A stretch of DNA of 64,000 bases, taken from assembly GCF_008831285.2 (NCBI RefSeq), contig NC_045140.1, positions 18,660,370-18,724,369 on the forward strand. The letters are read 5' to 3'. How positions within the stretch are numbered: position 1 is the first letter of the stretch; every line of letters begins with the position of its first letter. Positions 1-13,400 of this stretch are shown here, one piece after another. The translations under genes were made by a program, and so were the position numbers. Origin of the DNA: Nymphaea colorata. Lineage: Eukaryota; Streptophyta; Magnoliopsida; Nymphaeales; Nymphaeaceae. The notes below the pieces were generated by a model. The model searched no databases and was not told where the DNA came from. It saw nothing but the letters and a program-made list of their open reading frames with translations.

Positions 1-295
1 AGGCCGTCATTAATGTCTTCCCTGAAAAATGTGATATTTAAGAAATGGTTTATTTACTAATAACAGATTCTCTTCTATATAATCCATGGGGTTCTGAAAA
101 CTTCAAACATCTCTCAAAAGAAAGATATACATAGAAGCAGGGTTTTGCTGAACAGACCGCACTTAAAAAATGGCAGAGCCTTGAAATTTTATGCACAAAA
201 AAATAGCACGATAAATACCAATGAGGGAAAAGGCAACATTTTGTAAATTAAACACTATTACCAAAATCGAAGTGGAATAAGATTTGTCTACATAC

Positions 296-2184
296 TGCTG
301 TGTACTCCGGATCGAAATAGCCAAAAGTACCGAGCACTCTTGTGACATATAATTCTTGCCCCTCATGCATCAACTTAGCTAGGCCAAAATCTGAAATCTG
401 TGAGACAATTGGCATCTGGTCATGTAACTTTTACAGATATTAAAAGCTAAAACATATCTTATAACTACCTTGACTTCATAGTCTTCATCCAAAAGGATGT
501 TGGTGGATTTGAAATCTCTGTGCACAATAGGGAATCCCAGGGGAGCACTGGAATGGAGATAGGCAAGTCCTCTTGCAGCTCCAAATGCTACTTTGAGTCT
601 CAATGGCCAATCCAACTTCTCTCTTCTAGTACCTTGGTCGATGAAATAGATGACTTGAGTTAAACGGCCTAATGGAAGAAACAGGAAAAGGAGCACATTG
701 GAAATGTACGTCACCATTCAAGTGATCTTGCAGGTTTCCATTGTGCATATATTCATAAACCAGGAAACGATGCTTCCCGTCTGCACAATAACCAATAAGA
801 GCAACCAGGTTTGGGTGATCCAGCCTGCTCAAGAGATCAACTTCTACTCTAAATTCTCGTTCTCCATCTGCTTCCTTACTTGATGGCAGCTCCATTTTCT
901 TTATTGCTACAGCCTTCAATGAATATTAAATGTTCAACCAACCAAAAGGAAAAAATCAGGAACCTGTCATCGATGTCACCACAAACTTCATCCATGATTA
1001 AACAGAAAAAGGCAGTAACATTTGACAGTCACAAATTAGTAACATGAAAGAGAAAAGGCATCATAACAAGATGGTAGGGCATGGAAATCTGAAACTGAAT
1101 GCAGGCTAGAACGACTATAAGCCATTAGGCCATAAACTCTTGGAATTATTTGGATATGTTTCAGAGATGCCTCGTTTTTTCCCTTTTTCCTCATTTTCGC
1201 CAGTTTAACTACGCGGTTAACAGTTCTCAATTGCCAAAGTGGAAGTGATCCATCCATCCTCCTCATTGAGTATTTTTTTCATGACATTGAGCCAAAAAGA
1301 TGGCAGAGAACGCATGTCAAACATTAATCAGGTTTGAAGATCCTTTCAAGGATTCAAAATTTTTCTCTGTGATGTAACTTTTATACTCGTACGCGACGCA
1401 GCAGATGGGATGTGAAAGATGGGTGCAGTACATACAGATACACTGTGATGCCTTAGTCTTGGTAGACTCGTAAACTTGTTACCACTTAGAAAAAGGTTTT
1501 TCTTTTGTTTCATTTGGAAGGCTGAAAACCCTTGAAACATTCATCTGTGGCTGTAGGAATGACCACCTTTAGCACTCAGATACAAACAAAACTGGCATGC
1601 ACGATATTGTGTCTTTTTATCAGTTAATAACACTAGCATGCAGGAGATATTTCAGCAGTTGGAACTTACTACTAAAACTATAGGGCTTAATTACCACCTA
1701 ATAGCCATATACAGCGGCATTCAATTGAACGATCTTCCATTTAGCTGATTGCATACCTGCCCAGACCGCAAGATTCCTTTGTATACGCGCCCAAATCCAC
1801 CTTTTCCTAGCAAGTTTTCATCATTGAATGATAGGGTAGCTTCTTCCATTTCTTTGAAAGTAAACACAGAACCGCTATGTCTCTTCTTAGCAGTGGAGGT
1901 AACTCCATGATTGAGTTGCCAATATTCCAAAGGTTTGTATATCCCTAAACGACAAAAATATTCATGATAAAAGATAAAGCATAAATTTTCAAAGACTATA
2001 AACAATTGAAAGAATCCATTTTGCCTAGCCTTACTGAAAATCCTACGACAAAAATATTTGGACAAAGTTCAGAAGAATTCTGATAATCTAGTAATGGATG
2101 AGAAATAAACGTACACGGATCGCTGAGATCGTGAGATTTGCTTCTTCTCCTCTTGTTCCACGCAGATAAGAATCCGAACGGCAT
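296..2184 (-). CDS. PBL28-like receptor-like cytoplasmic kinase, 5' exons only (gene runs off the left edge)
   Basis: Receptor-like cytoplasmic Ser/Thr kinase (RLCK VII/PBL group), expected to relay signals from membrane receptors. Exons read on the minus strand: 2115-2184, 1757-1944, 715-913, 469-653 and 296-397, all joining in frame to give 248 residues. The start at 2184 gives an N-terminus beginning MPFGFLSAWNKRRRSKS, very like Arabidopsis PBL28; an in-frame upstream Met gives only a 7-residue extension. Visible kinase motifs: glycine loop GKGGFGRVYKG (70-80), VAIKK with the ATP-binding Lys (about 91), HRDFKSTN (197-204, an RD kinase), DFG (217-219) and GTFGYFDPEYT in the activation segment. 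The C-lobe, about one third of the protein, is not in the window; intron 5 begins with GTATGT at 295. Exon 4 starts four residues earlier than I expect for the family (VIYF insertion). Confidence 0.88.
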
Positions 2185-2561
2185 GGTCGCTATTCCAAAA
2201 ACCAAAACTTTTTGTTGATCTCAAACCGAACTCTGAGAAACTGAATGCGATGACAAAACTACAACAAGAATCACCAATCAGCATCCAAATTGGTAAACAC
2301 CTAGTCTCGGAAATGCACAAGAAGACACAAATTTCTGTCCAAATTTATGTTTTAAGAGGAAAAGGGAGACCCTTACAGTATAAGGAAAGGAATAAAGTTG
2401 GTCTGATGAATAAATGGAGAATTTGGCCAGGTGGGTCATCAAGAAAAACGAAAGGGAAAGTTGGATGCCTGAAGAGGAGTGGGAAGGAAGAGTAGAGGAA
2501 GCGTGTTGATTCTCCTTTGCTGTAGAAAGAAAAACAATGTAACAACAGGCTCCCCATTTCA

Positions 2562-2582
2562 GAGAGAGAGAGAGACAGAGAG
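2562..2582 (-). repeat. GA/CT microsatellite upstream of the kinase gene
   Basis: An imperfect (GA)n run on the plus strand reads as CT on the coding strand, about 380 bp upstream of the kinase start codon. It may lie in the promoter or 5' leader; CT/GA tracts also precede the ROP and alpha-dioxygenase starts in this window. Confidence 0.5.
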
Positions 2583-4227
2583 TTGAAAAGACGCTGTCAA
2601 TCACCCATATCTCCACTTCCCATCCAATCTCACAGCAAACCAGTTTGGTGATGATAAGGATGTAAAAAATCTCTCTTTGTCTCTCTACCAACCACCGATC
2701 TCGGCACACATAGACCACAGTTCACCATGAATTTATAAAAGGCCAACCATTTGAACTAGCTGCAAGAACTACCCATCGAAAACCAACATCCGGAAGTCCC
2801 AGAAACCACGTCAAGATGCTGTTTGCTCAGCCTGTGAAACAAATATTCAGATATTGATGAACATGCTCTGTCAACTAATCTGGGTTGCGAGACAAACTCC
2901 AGAAGACGACGGCCCAAATTGAAGAAGATCGGTTAAAACAACTTTCAAATGAAAATTCTTGCAATTATCTTTCTCAAGCGCAAGCTACAACTCATCCTAA
3001 GGCTACATTTTGAAGCTTCCGAAAGATCATAAGTTGGTGGTACAAAGCGGCAGTGTCCGATATTCCCAATACATATCATGGAACATCTTACGATCCAATG
3101 GCATTTTCTCAAACATTTCAAGACACTACCCATCAACCAACAAACCCTGTTTCTCAATGTAGCACTTTCCAATTCACTCTTTCCTTGCCCTTCAAGAAAG
3201 TTTCCCCGCAGTCTGCTTTAGCCTTAAAGCGATTTAGATCCTTACCTTGGAGACTTTAAGCGAATGTACCTAACCAGTTGTGTAGAATCTTTACAGTTAA
3301 AAAAAAAAAAGAAGCTACGTGCTCGTTTACTCCAACCTTTTGACCTGGATACTTATTTCTTTCTGGACCTTTTAAATCAAGATGCAGCAAAAAACTGAAC
3401 TTCCAAAGTCTCCATCACTTGAAGAATAGGAAATTTTAGCACTAAAACGCCGACGCTTTCTATCCACGTAATCCAAGAGGTTGACATGGAAGCATATTAC
3501 GGCAGAACATGCTTTACGGTTTTTTTCTTTTTCTTTTATGGGCATTGGTCTCCAACCATCCATCCTTACCTGTCGTGTAGATGAACTTCCATCACTTTAA
3601 ATTTTCACTTGGTCAATCATCTTCAACGATGCAAAACTTGCAATATCTTTTCATAGAAAAACCCTGCAACTACTCCAACCTTGTAATAAAAGTGGACGGT
3701 TTGCACATATGATATGGAACTCGGTACGATCTTCAGTTTTGAAGGCTGATGGTATAAGTTCAATCCTGCACGGAATCTTCATGGTCAGAAGATAAATGTC
3801 AAAATTGATAACATAAACCCAACAAAAAGCATACCCATGTTCGATTTCCGACTTTTTCATTATCCGTTTGTGTTGGTCACAGACTCACAGTCTATCTTGT
3901 GAGCCTGAAACAGAACAGCCTCTCGACAAGTGGAGTCGAGAGAGGTGAGAAGTTCGCAAGTCGCTTGTTTCATTCATTAGCCTAGACAATAAATATCCGT
4001 CCAGAGACCACAGAGAGTTAAGGCTCTTATTGGCTACACATTTGAAAAACGAAACAGGCTTGGATGGAACATTAGTATGCTTTTCATTCTATTATAATGG
4101 AGATTGCCAATCTGAGAAGCTTAAAAGCGAAGTTCATGCTAATAATGGACTTTTTTTTTTTTGAGTTTTTAGGTAAATGGCGTTTTGTTTACATGCAACT
4201 TTTTTTTTTTTTAATTACTAACACTCT

Positions 4228-4480
4228 TAGGGTTGTTTAGATGACACCTAGAACCAATTTGTGGAGGTAAAAAAAAATGGTTTTGCTTCCAAAACGCTAT
4301 TTAAGGTGCGTTTGAATGATATAAATTATGAGTTTTGCATGTCAAAACTCATTTCGGCAAAACCTGTTTTTCATAAGTGAGTGATAACCTGGCATCCGCA
4401 AGGTTATTCACAAGAAAATCTGTTTTGGTCTTATTATCTAAATACATATTTTTCAAAACTGATTACAAAATAATTAAAAT
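4228..4480. mobile_element. Diverged MITE-like repeat (same family as the copies at 20.1 and 43.97 kb)
   Basis: The left boundary reads TTAGGGTTGTTTAGATGACACC, resembling the GGAGGTGTTTGGATGATACC terminus of the alpha-dioxygenase intron copy. An internal motif (GTGCGTTTGAATGAT near 4304) repeats the theme. The right end cannot be placed confidently, so the end coordinate is approximate. Confidence 0.4.
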
Positions 4481-6766
4481 TAGGTGTCCAGGATAAGAGG
4501 GAAAGGGGCTTAGCAAAAACAAACGCTGGTCAGTAAGGGTTGGAGGAAATAAAGAAAATTTTGATAATTATCATCTCCAATCAGAATCCCTACAGTAACA
4601 AATATTTTGGCTCCTGCCCCGCTGGTCAGGAGTCTCAAAGATCTGCACTCTTTGACAGTGCTTGATAATGCTGCAACTTTGTTAATAGAGCAAGAAATTT
4701 CTGGTTAAGGGGCACTAATATTTTTATGTTTTAAACTTTAATGGGCACCCATATATAAATAAGGAAAAACTATTGAAGTGTCAATACATAAATAAGGCAA
4801 TCTGTGCCCGAATGAAAATTTCAGTAATTTGAGTGATGAAATGAATGATCACATGTTGGTAAAGTCTATCTACCCACAACTTTCTCGCATCCGTGAATAG
4901 CGGTTCGGTTTCTTTGCCAAAGCCCCCCAACATTTTTTAATTTAATCCCAGGTAGGGTAGGACTATTTTGGAATCTCTTCTACTCCATCTCCGTGACTCC
5001 GTCTTTTATAATAGTTGAAAAGTTGAAAAGAATAGCATCCATTGAAATCAAACTTCGATCGACGCCACTAGCTATGCTGTGCCTATTGAGATAAGGGCTC
5101 CGTTTCTACAAGTCCCCGAAACTTGAGAAGGTTCCTGCCACCATGAGTGACAGAAACATGAGGAACACAGAATTTTGGTGGCAACATGTCGGCTTCCTAA
5201 AAGGAGATGCACAAATTCTTCAATCACAGAAATGTTCTACATAAACAAGTCTATAATCTTTACACATGGGCATCACATACTGTCCAAGCCAATCAAGTTG
5301 ATAACCCCAAGATTCGTCTCCCCAAGTTCCTTTCTTTTTACCTGACATGGATTCTCCACAGGGAGCAAATGAAGAGTGTATCAGCTTTGCTTCTTCCTCT
5401 GGCAGACGGTCTCAATCAAGTTTGAGGTCATGGGAATGGGGATAGACAAAGTGCAGTTTTATTTTTACACCAAAAAGCAGCTAAGACAAGGGAGCACTTC
5501 TCAGGTGAAGAGCTGATTTTGTAGGAGAACTAAACCTGATTTCTTGCTGAACCCAAGAAAGTAGTCAACACGATCAAATTTTTGCGAAGCAGGTTATATG
5601 CATCTTATAAGAGGAACAGACGAGAAAGCCTGTCTTCCCCTATTGACACGAGGCTGGCCCGTCCGAGGTCGGCAGGCCGGCCTCCTGTCAGTAGGAAAGG
5701 ATGGCAGAGGCAATGGGCTGTCCATATATCAACCCCTCAAGTTTTCTTTATTTTTAATTAATGTTTATATATATTTGGTTTGTTATATGTATGTATTATA
5801 ATTATGAGGAGAAGATGAAAACTCATTCAATAAATGCTGGTTGATCATATAAGTTGATCTTAATTTTGAGACGACCGATCATTCCAATCCAGTCCGCATG
5901 ATGTCCTAATCTTGAGTCATATGAACGAAATCAATCAAGAGTTATTTGTTGAACAATGACAGAAACATCCCGATTGATTAAATTGAGCAAAAAATTAGGT
6001 GGGTCTATATGAGTTTTGGACTTCACCCATTTCAATATTATACGGATCATGCTCAACCTTTATTTATTTTTTTCTTTTTGCGATTCATAAATATTGGAAC
6101 CACTTTTTTGGTAAACGCGGTCCCTACCATGTGAAGCTTTTCAGAAGGTTCCATATGGCAATGTCTATCTTGTTTCCAAGTGGTAGACATGAATGTTGGT
6201 AGTACAATGCACATGGTTGGAATATATGAAATGAAGGCATAAGAAATTTCAGGCCATCTATGGCCCCATTATGGAAGATATCAAGAGAAAGGGAAAGAAT
6301 CTTCTACGCGAAAAGGGGAGTTCGGTGATTATTATACAGAAGAAACTTAACATTCTTCGAAAGTAAGTCATCGATTACTTGTGCAATGTGCTGCACTTGT
6401 ATAATAATACATTTTTATAAATCTTGGAATGTTGAACATAAAACAAGAATACAAAACTGGGGGGTCGTTTTTGTTTTTCTTAATCTAATTCTGCCTTCGG
6501 GAGAAGCATTTGATAGATTAAGTATAAGTAGGGTCCTATGTATCTGGTCATTGAATTCAACGTAGGCAATTTTTGAATCCAGATCCTGATTCGGGTACCA
6601 AACCAGCGAGAATCTAATTAGATTCTGATCTTGCATTTTGGTCTCAGACTTAGTTTATATGTATGTATTATAATTATCTAAAGTCACCCAACCATTTAAC
6701 CAGCATCATTTAACTCAAGTGTGAATTAATATTCGATGATGAAAATGTCCATCACATTTTTTTCAT

Positions 6767-6857
6767 TGTTTTTCTTTTAACCATTTATCATGTTAGATAA
6801 GACAGTATAGTTTGTTTTTCTTTTAACCATCTATCATGTTAGATAAGACAGTCTAGT
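6767..6857. repeat. Tandem duplication, two copies, 46-bp period
   Basis: A segment including CTTTTAACCATTTATCATG and TTAGATAAGACAG occurs at about 6767-6812 and again at 6813-6857 with only a few substitutions (TTTATC/CTATC, AGTATAG/AGTCTAG). It is a simple local duplication with no coding potential. Confidence 0.85.
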
Positions 6858-6963
6858 TAGATGGTTAGGTGATTCTGAAAAGATAATCTATCATTTAATT
6901 TTTGAGTGGTCCAATAGTATAAGAAAACTTAATAAAGAGAGAAAAAAATGAAAACACATTCAA

Positions 6964-6995
<32 letters not shown>

Positions 6996-9733
6996 TTCTT
7001 AGACCGAACTTCAAAGTCATAGATGAATCTTAACTAACTAAATAAAAGCAAAAAGTGACAACACAGGCTAAATGATTTATCGTCAAAAGAAAGACGGACG
7101 ACAACTAAGAATGACTATGAGCCTTGTGATAACATTTTATACATACCCGCTAATATAATAACCTACTGAATAGTTTAATATAAAAATTAATTTATTTATT
7201 CCATTTATGATCGCTACACTAAATCATAAGCAGGATTTTTCACGTCAAAATCACAATTTTAACATGATTTCCCTGCCTTTATTTCCTAGTAGGGTTCGTT
7301 ACATGGTAAAATTACAGTCCAACGGATAAAACAAAGAGGTTAAAATACCTTTTTCCTTTCAAACAAAGAAAAACATAGCGTGGCCCAAAAGTTACGAGAA
7401 ATCTAGGGCATGGTGCCCAATATATGTATTAAAAAACAAAACAACACCGTGGCTTCGACATCTCTACGATTGATCTACTCCACGTGGTTATGATCATTTT
7501 GTAGTTCTTCTGCTATGAATTTGGCTCAGAAAATATTAATATTATTGGGGCCAATTTTCGAAATTCCAATTGCTTTTCCTTCTCCAATTTTCTTCTGGTG
7601 AAAAGATGTTGATGATAATAAGTTATCTGAATCAATTTGAACTCTCCAGATCGTTCAATCCTTATTGCCAATCGGCTTGAATTAAGTGTCATTTAGGCTT
7701 TCTGTTAAAATTTGGGGACAGTGTAATTTAGGCTTACACACACACATATATTGTATTTTTTAGATGCAGCCCAAGATCTTGAAGGCAGGAAAACAAATAG
7801 GTTGTTAACCTCGCGCTCATCTAAAATGCATATTTTTTGTATAGGTCAACTTTGTTAATAAAAGGGTAAGAGTGAATTGTTTCTCTAAATGATAGAGAAA
7901 ATTACGTTCTACCAGCCATAAAAAATCAGGGTAAGTAAACCAATCTAGCTTGATATTTCATCTAAAGTTAAATGGGATTCAGTCTAAGCAATTAAATACT
8001 TACAAATTCTGATAAAAAGAATCAAGATATTTACATTTGGGTTGTCTCATTCTGGCAGATAATTAAGCATTCAATAGAAGGCCAATAAATGTGCACTGGT
8101 AACACTTATTTTAAAAGATAGAAAAGTGAAGTGCCTCATCAAAATTCACCAAGTTTTTCCAAATGGGTATGGCCTAGGATTCCCACCCAATTAGGTCAAT
8201 TCATGGAGGTATTGCTACTACTGCTCCTACCTATGCAGGAAGATATGGTCCTCACCTTGATTTAATAACCTGCCCTATTCACAAAGAAGATTGCTGCAAA
8301 GCGGCTTTTGCTTTAAATCCAAACATTGTAAAGCCAAGCACCAACCGAGTCTTTTTATGTAAAGCTGCTACTCTTTTGTCACATTATATCACCAACCAGC
8401 CCATCTTTGGTCTTCCACCTCTTTAATGTTTTATTTTATATTTCACTGTATTTTTCTCATGTTATTTATTTATTTTATTCTTTTGGGATTTGGAGGTAGA
8501 CCAGGTCCCTACTCCTTTTGAGTGCCATAGGAGGCACACTGTTTAAAAAAGATGTGAGCAAAGCAATGGAACAGACAATGTACAGACGGTGATGGCCTCT
8601 TGTCTCTGTCACTGATTTATGAGAAATCCACAAAAACCGTGATCGCTTTGAATGTGTCGTCGGTGTCGTTTTCGCGTTCAAATTTCCTTCGCTGAGAAAA
8701 ATTGGAGTCCGTTGGCTTTTATTTTGTGGGGTGTCTGAAGTCTGCAGGTATGATTATAAATAAGAAAAAAATGTTAGTGATGTTAGTAGCACAATAAATT
8801 TGAGTAAACTACAAAACTTCAAATTGAGTAAGATTAATGTAAAAGTTAGTAAAAATTATGAAGTATTCGTAGTAACATAACATCTGAAGTTGTAGTGCTA
8901 AAAATGCAGATTCAAGATGGGAAGTAGAGATGAAACATAAATGATTTGAGAAACCAGTTTCCCCATTTTAAAAGAAGAGGGATTCTCGTCAATGGAAAAT
9001 GAATTTCATTGAGTTTCTGCCTTTATGGGAGAAGCATCGAGCTTCCGACTTCTGAATTGTGTTTCTTAGAAAGTGAAATTGCCATTTAGGTGGAAGGCTC
9101 TGATCAGGATGCAGCAACCAATGTCTATCTCTGAAACACACAAGTACCAAAACTACGGCAACCAATTTCTGGTGAGGAGAATCTGTTTGGATCTTTTACC
9201 TGTTCAATGAGAAAAAGATAAATTCAAATTCTGAAAATAAATTAAAAGAAAGTAGAAGATACAATGCATCAGGTAGTATGCTGTGACAGACTAGGGGGTT
9301 TCTCCCTCACTAAAAAAATTCAAAGATCCTATATATAACATTTTTTATATTCGCTTCTAACGCGGCTTCTAAATGTAACTGATTTATACGTTTAATTGTT
9401 TTTGGTATCCCTTCAAAAGTTGGGTTTTTTGTTAAACTTTCAACCAAAAGTATCTGGTTATGCAAGTGAGTTTTTAATATTCCAAATAATGGTGCAGAAA
9501 AGAATTGGGAGAAGCAAAATGAGGTAAGTTACCAGACACTCCTTCCCCTTTATTGGTCCTTTAATAGAGGAGAGTGCATACCGTATACTGTATAGCGCCA
9601 TTTTAGGGTGTGAGCTTTTGGAACTCCCTTGGACCCTTCCCTGTTCTCCCTTCCCGCAACCGCTAAACTTTCTTTTAACTTTCCCCGACCTAAACTTTTC
9701 TTCTCCCTCTCTTTCTCATCAATCATGCTGCAC

Positions 9734-9744
9734 CAGTATTTATA
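9734..9744 (+). promoter_or_regulatory. Possible TATA element of the ROP gene
   Basis: TATTTATATC lies about 125 bp upstream of the ROP start codon and is followed by a pyrimidine-rich leader, a plausible plant core-promoter arrangement. No transcript start can be seen, so this is inference from spacing and composition. Confidence 0.3.
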
Positions 9745-9832
9745 TCTTTCACATTCACTACCCAATTCATAATTCTCTTTCTACTTCACACTCCCGGCCT
9801 ACCCATTTCCTCTTCTTCCTTCTTTCCCCTTT

Positions 9833-9837
<5 letters not shown>

Positions 9838-9865
<28 letters not shown>
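9838..9865 (+). repeat. CT microsatellite in the ROP 5' leader
   Basis: An uninterrupted (CT)n run ends directly at the ATG of the ROP gene. Pyrimidine tracts of this kind are common in plant 5' UTRs and are potential binding sites for GAGA-binding BPC proteins. Confidence 0.8.
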
Positions 9866-9867
<2 letters not shown>

Positions 9868-10459
9868 GGCGTCCACTACATCAAAATTCATCAAGTGTGT
9901 CACAGTGGGCGATGGCGCCGTTGGGAAGACGTGCATGCTCATCTGTTACACGAGCAACAAGTTCCCTACAGTACTGCTCTTCTTTACCTTCCATTTTTTC
10001 CCATTTTAAATGTTTTATAGAGGATACCCATTGCTTACAATTTTCTGCTTTGTAGTTTCGTCGCTGATTTAGTAAACTGCTAACGTTGGCTTTCCCTATT
10101 TTGTGCGTTTGCCAACAGGATTATATACCCACTGTGTTCGACAATTTTAGTGCGAATGTCGTAGTAGAAGGCAATGCTGTGAATTTGGGACTCTGGGATA
10201 CTGCTGGTACTTTTTCCTTTCATTATTTTTCATTATTTTTCTGGTTTTCTGTATATATGACTGAAGCCCGTGGTTGTGCTGTGGAATGTAGGCCAAGAGG
10301 ACTACAATAGGTTGAGGCCTTTAAGTTACAGAGGAGCGGATGTCTTCGTCTTGGCATTTTCGTTGGTTAGCCGTGCCAGCTATGAAAACATTTTAAAGAA
10401 GGTCGTTTCACGAATTTACCTTGTTTGTTTCTTCTTGGTCTTGTTCTTGTTCTTGTTCT

Positions 10460-10490
<31 letters not shown>

Positions 10491-13400
10491 CATACATACA
10501 CGAGCGCGCGTACACCGCGAAAAAGCTCACATGTGTTTCTTTTCCTTAATTTACCGTCTTCAGTGGCTACCTGAGCTTCATCATTTTTCTCCTGGAGTGC
10601 CGATAGTTCTGGTTGGTACTAAATTGGGTAATTACTTCTCTTTACATTCTTCCTTTATTTGTCGCACTCCGTTTTGTTTGCTATTTCCAGGGCGTCATTG
10701 TAACATTTCACTTTTTCGGGGTTCCTTGTTCCCTACGCCTTGTAATCATTCTCCTTTTTAGATATATAATTTCTTTTTTGTTTCTCTGCCTCCATTCTAG
10801 AAATCCTTTTGCAATATTTTTGGATTGGCAGAATTTGTGAAACAAAGTTCATGAGCATTAGCCCTAGTGTTTGAATTTGATAACGTACGTAACACATAAT
10901 CACGAAACCATATTTTAACTGTATTTTTTGGTAACTTTAATCCTTGCTCCTCTGCAGTACAGTGATTAAGTTAGCTGTTGTCCACAACTTTTGGCATCGT
11001 CACCGTAGATTCCTAGTACGTTTGTAAAATTGAAGCCTGAATGTGGCGAATAATACAAGAAACCTTTCCAACGAACGATCTAGAAAACATTTCCAAGGAG
11101 CAACACTCTACAAGAAATTCAATTGGCTCATAAGCAAAGATCTGGCCATTAAAGTTCTAAAAATAATCAAATTTCTTGCATCTCTAACAAACAATACTAA
11201 TTATCAAAATGTGCAAAATATCTTTCAAGATTGTTAAGAGTGTCAATCTTTCGACTAGGTGCAGCATTTCTTTCTGGCGCTAACATGTTTCACCTCAATG
11301 TATGCATATGGCATATACTGATCTATTAGTACACTAAGTTTGCAGTTGTATCAACATTACTTCTGTTTGATTGCTGGAGACTTTTGGCCTGGCATGTACT
11401 TTTTAAGAGGAACCTGTCTCTACCATACTATAACCTATAGGGCTTTTCTATTTCTCAGCCCCCCAATTAGTTCTGACTATTTTACTGTAAAGCATTTTTG
11501 GAGAAAGGCCAACCTGCATGATGTTTGCAAAGTCATCGAAGCGTGCACGCACAACACCCCCTACCCCAAAAAAAAAAAAAAAGAACATGTAAAATGAGAT
11601 GGTATTTATGATACGAAGAATTAAAGTCTAAAGTGTGAATCAAAATATGAACTTGTAGATAGGTATTCATCATAGCTATTTTACTAAGCTCGGTATTCAT
11701 GTTTATAGCTACCATGATATCCAATGTTTGCTTGTTATGCAGTAGCAGTGGTAGAAAACTAAAATGACAAAAGTGATAAAAAGGTTGACAAGTGAAAGTT
11801 AACAGGAGATGGGTCCATACACATATAAGTACAACCTAATTATTATCATAATTCTGTGTGTCATGTCAATTTAGCACAATTAATAAAGGTCTAGAGATTA
11901 CGAACATAGCTACAGACTGAGCCAACAACTGAGTTGGCCCCTAAGGATGAGCAAGCTGGCTTGAATGGGGAATGGCATATATAGCCCATGTTTTAAGACC
12001 ATCTAAACATTACATTGACAGGGATGTAGAAATAGGTATTCGTATGCTTGTGATGGGTTTAGAATCTTAACAGCCCTAGTGGATCGAATGACTTAAAAAA
12101 AAAACGGTTACAGCATTTGTGAGTATCAGAATTATATTTTACTTTGTTCCTAAAACTCTTTCCTCTCATTTATGCAGATTTAGTTAAGTAACTGGTAGCT
12201 AATATTAAGCAATTTTGCTTGTGTTTGCAATGTATAACAAAGTTGACAAATGAAGCAATTGTATAATAATTGAAAAGACTGAGGGAATTGCCCTTTCTTT
12301 TCCATGTTCATTTGGATGTGCTTCATGGTGGATATGCAGACCATGTTACATGAAATGGTGTCAGGACACTTCACCATGAAAGATATTTCTGAAACATATT
12401 AATTTTTTCCAATATTATCAATAATTTAGATTTAACTGATACCTTTCCAGGATAAGCTCAGTTTTGCTTATTGATGTCTGGCTGAGAGTAAATTTGTTGT
12501 TTGTAGTGAGTAATCTATCCATGTAGGAAATGCCTTCTTCAGTCAATTAAGAAGCTTTTGTTCAGGGTGTATGGTTGATGCCCCCTCAAACTCAAGTATG
12601 GAGAATGTGATAATTGTTGGGAGTTCTTAAGCAATTCCTTTTAGCTCATGGATTTGGGCAAAATCTTGGGGAGGGTGTGTGCTTTCCAAGATCCTACATG
12701 GTAGCAAGTTGTCCATGTCCTAGTGTAATCTCTCCTAATATCACAAGTGTTAAGTGGGATTGGCTCATCTGCGTATCAGTAGTTGTCATCATCTACCTAT
12801 TCATAGGGAGATGTGGCTGGACCCTCAGGCCCAGTTTGCTGCTAATGCCTTGGGGACCATGAGAGGAAAAAGATGGAGATAGATAACTTGTATCTGTATT
12901 GATCAAGATTTTTTGCTCACCACAGTTTGCTGCTAAGTGTGGACCTTGCCATGCTTGTTTAGGTTAGCTAGAATATGATTTGACTATCCTATTTCTCAAA
13001 TGAAGGAAGCAGAAAAATAAACAATGGAAAAAGCTAACAAGGCACAGGAAAAGTGTGCCTAGTCAACGCGGTTTTTAGAGCTGTATGAGGAAGGATGCTA
13101 AGCATCTACTAACTGTTCAGCTTGTGCTTATGCATGTACGGAGAAAGCTATTTATGAAGCAAAAAATGGAGGTTTTTCATGTTCTTTGATGAGTCTTTCC
13201 TAATATTGCTGTTGTAGGACAGTTAAGCCAACTATATAATGCTTTTCCAGCTTTGGTAGCCTGCCATTAGTTTTCACTTGTTTGATTAGTATTCAATACT
13301 TATCATCTCCTGATTTTTTGGATTGATATTCTGAGCTTAGTGTTCAGGCACCTTTCAACCAATCCTGGTTTTTCCCTTCTTAACTTTGTTGTTGATTTAT

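Larger units (their letters stand above)
2720..9720. other. Intergenic region, about 7 kb, no gene recognised
   Basis: AT-rich DNA between the kinase and ROP genes. The open frames here are short (72 residues or fewer), lack recognisable domains and have no convincing splice context. It holds homopolymer runs (near 3300, 4150, 4200), a MITE-like segment (about 4228-4480), a 46-bp-period tandem duplication (6767-6857) and a GA microsatellite near 6966. Confidence 0.6.
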
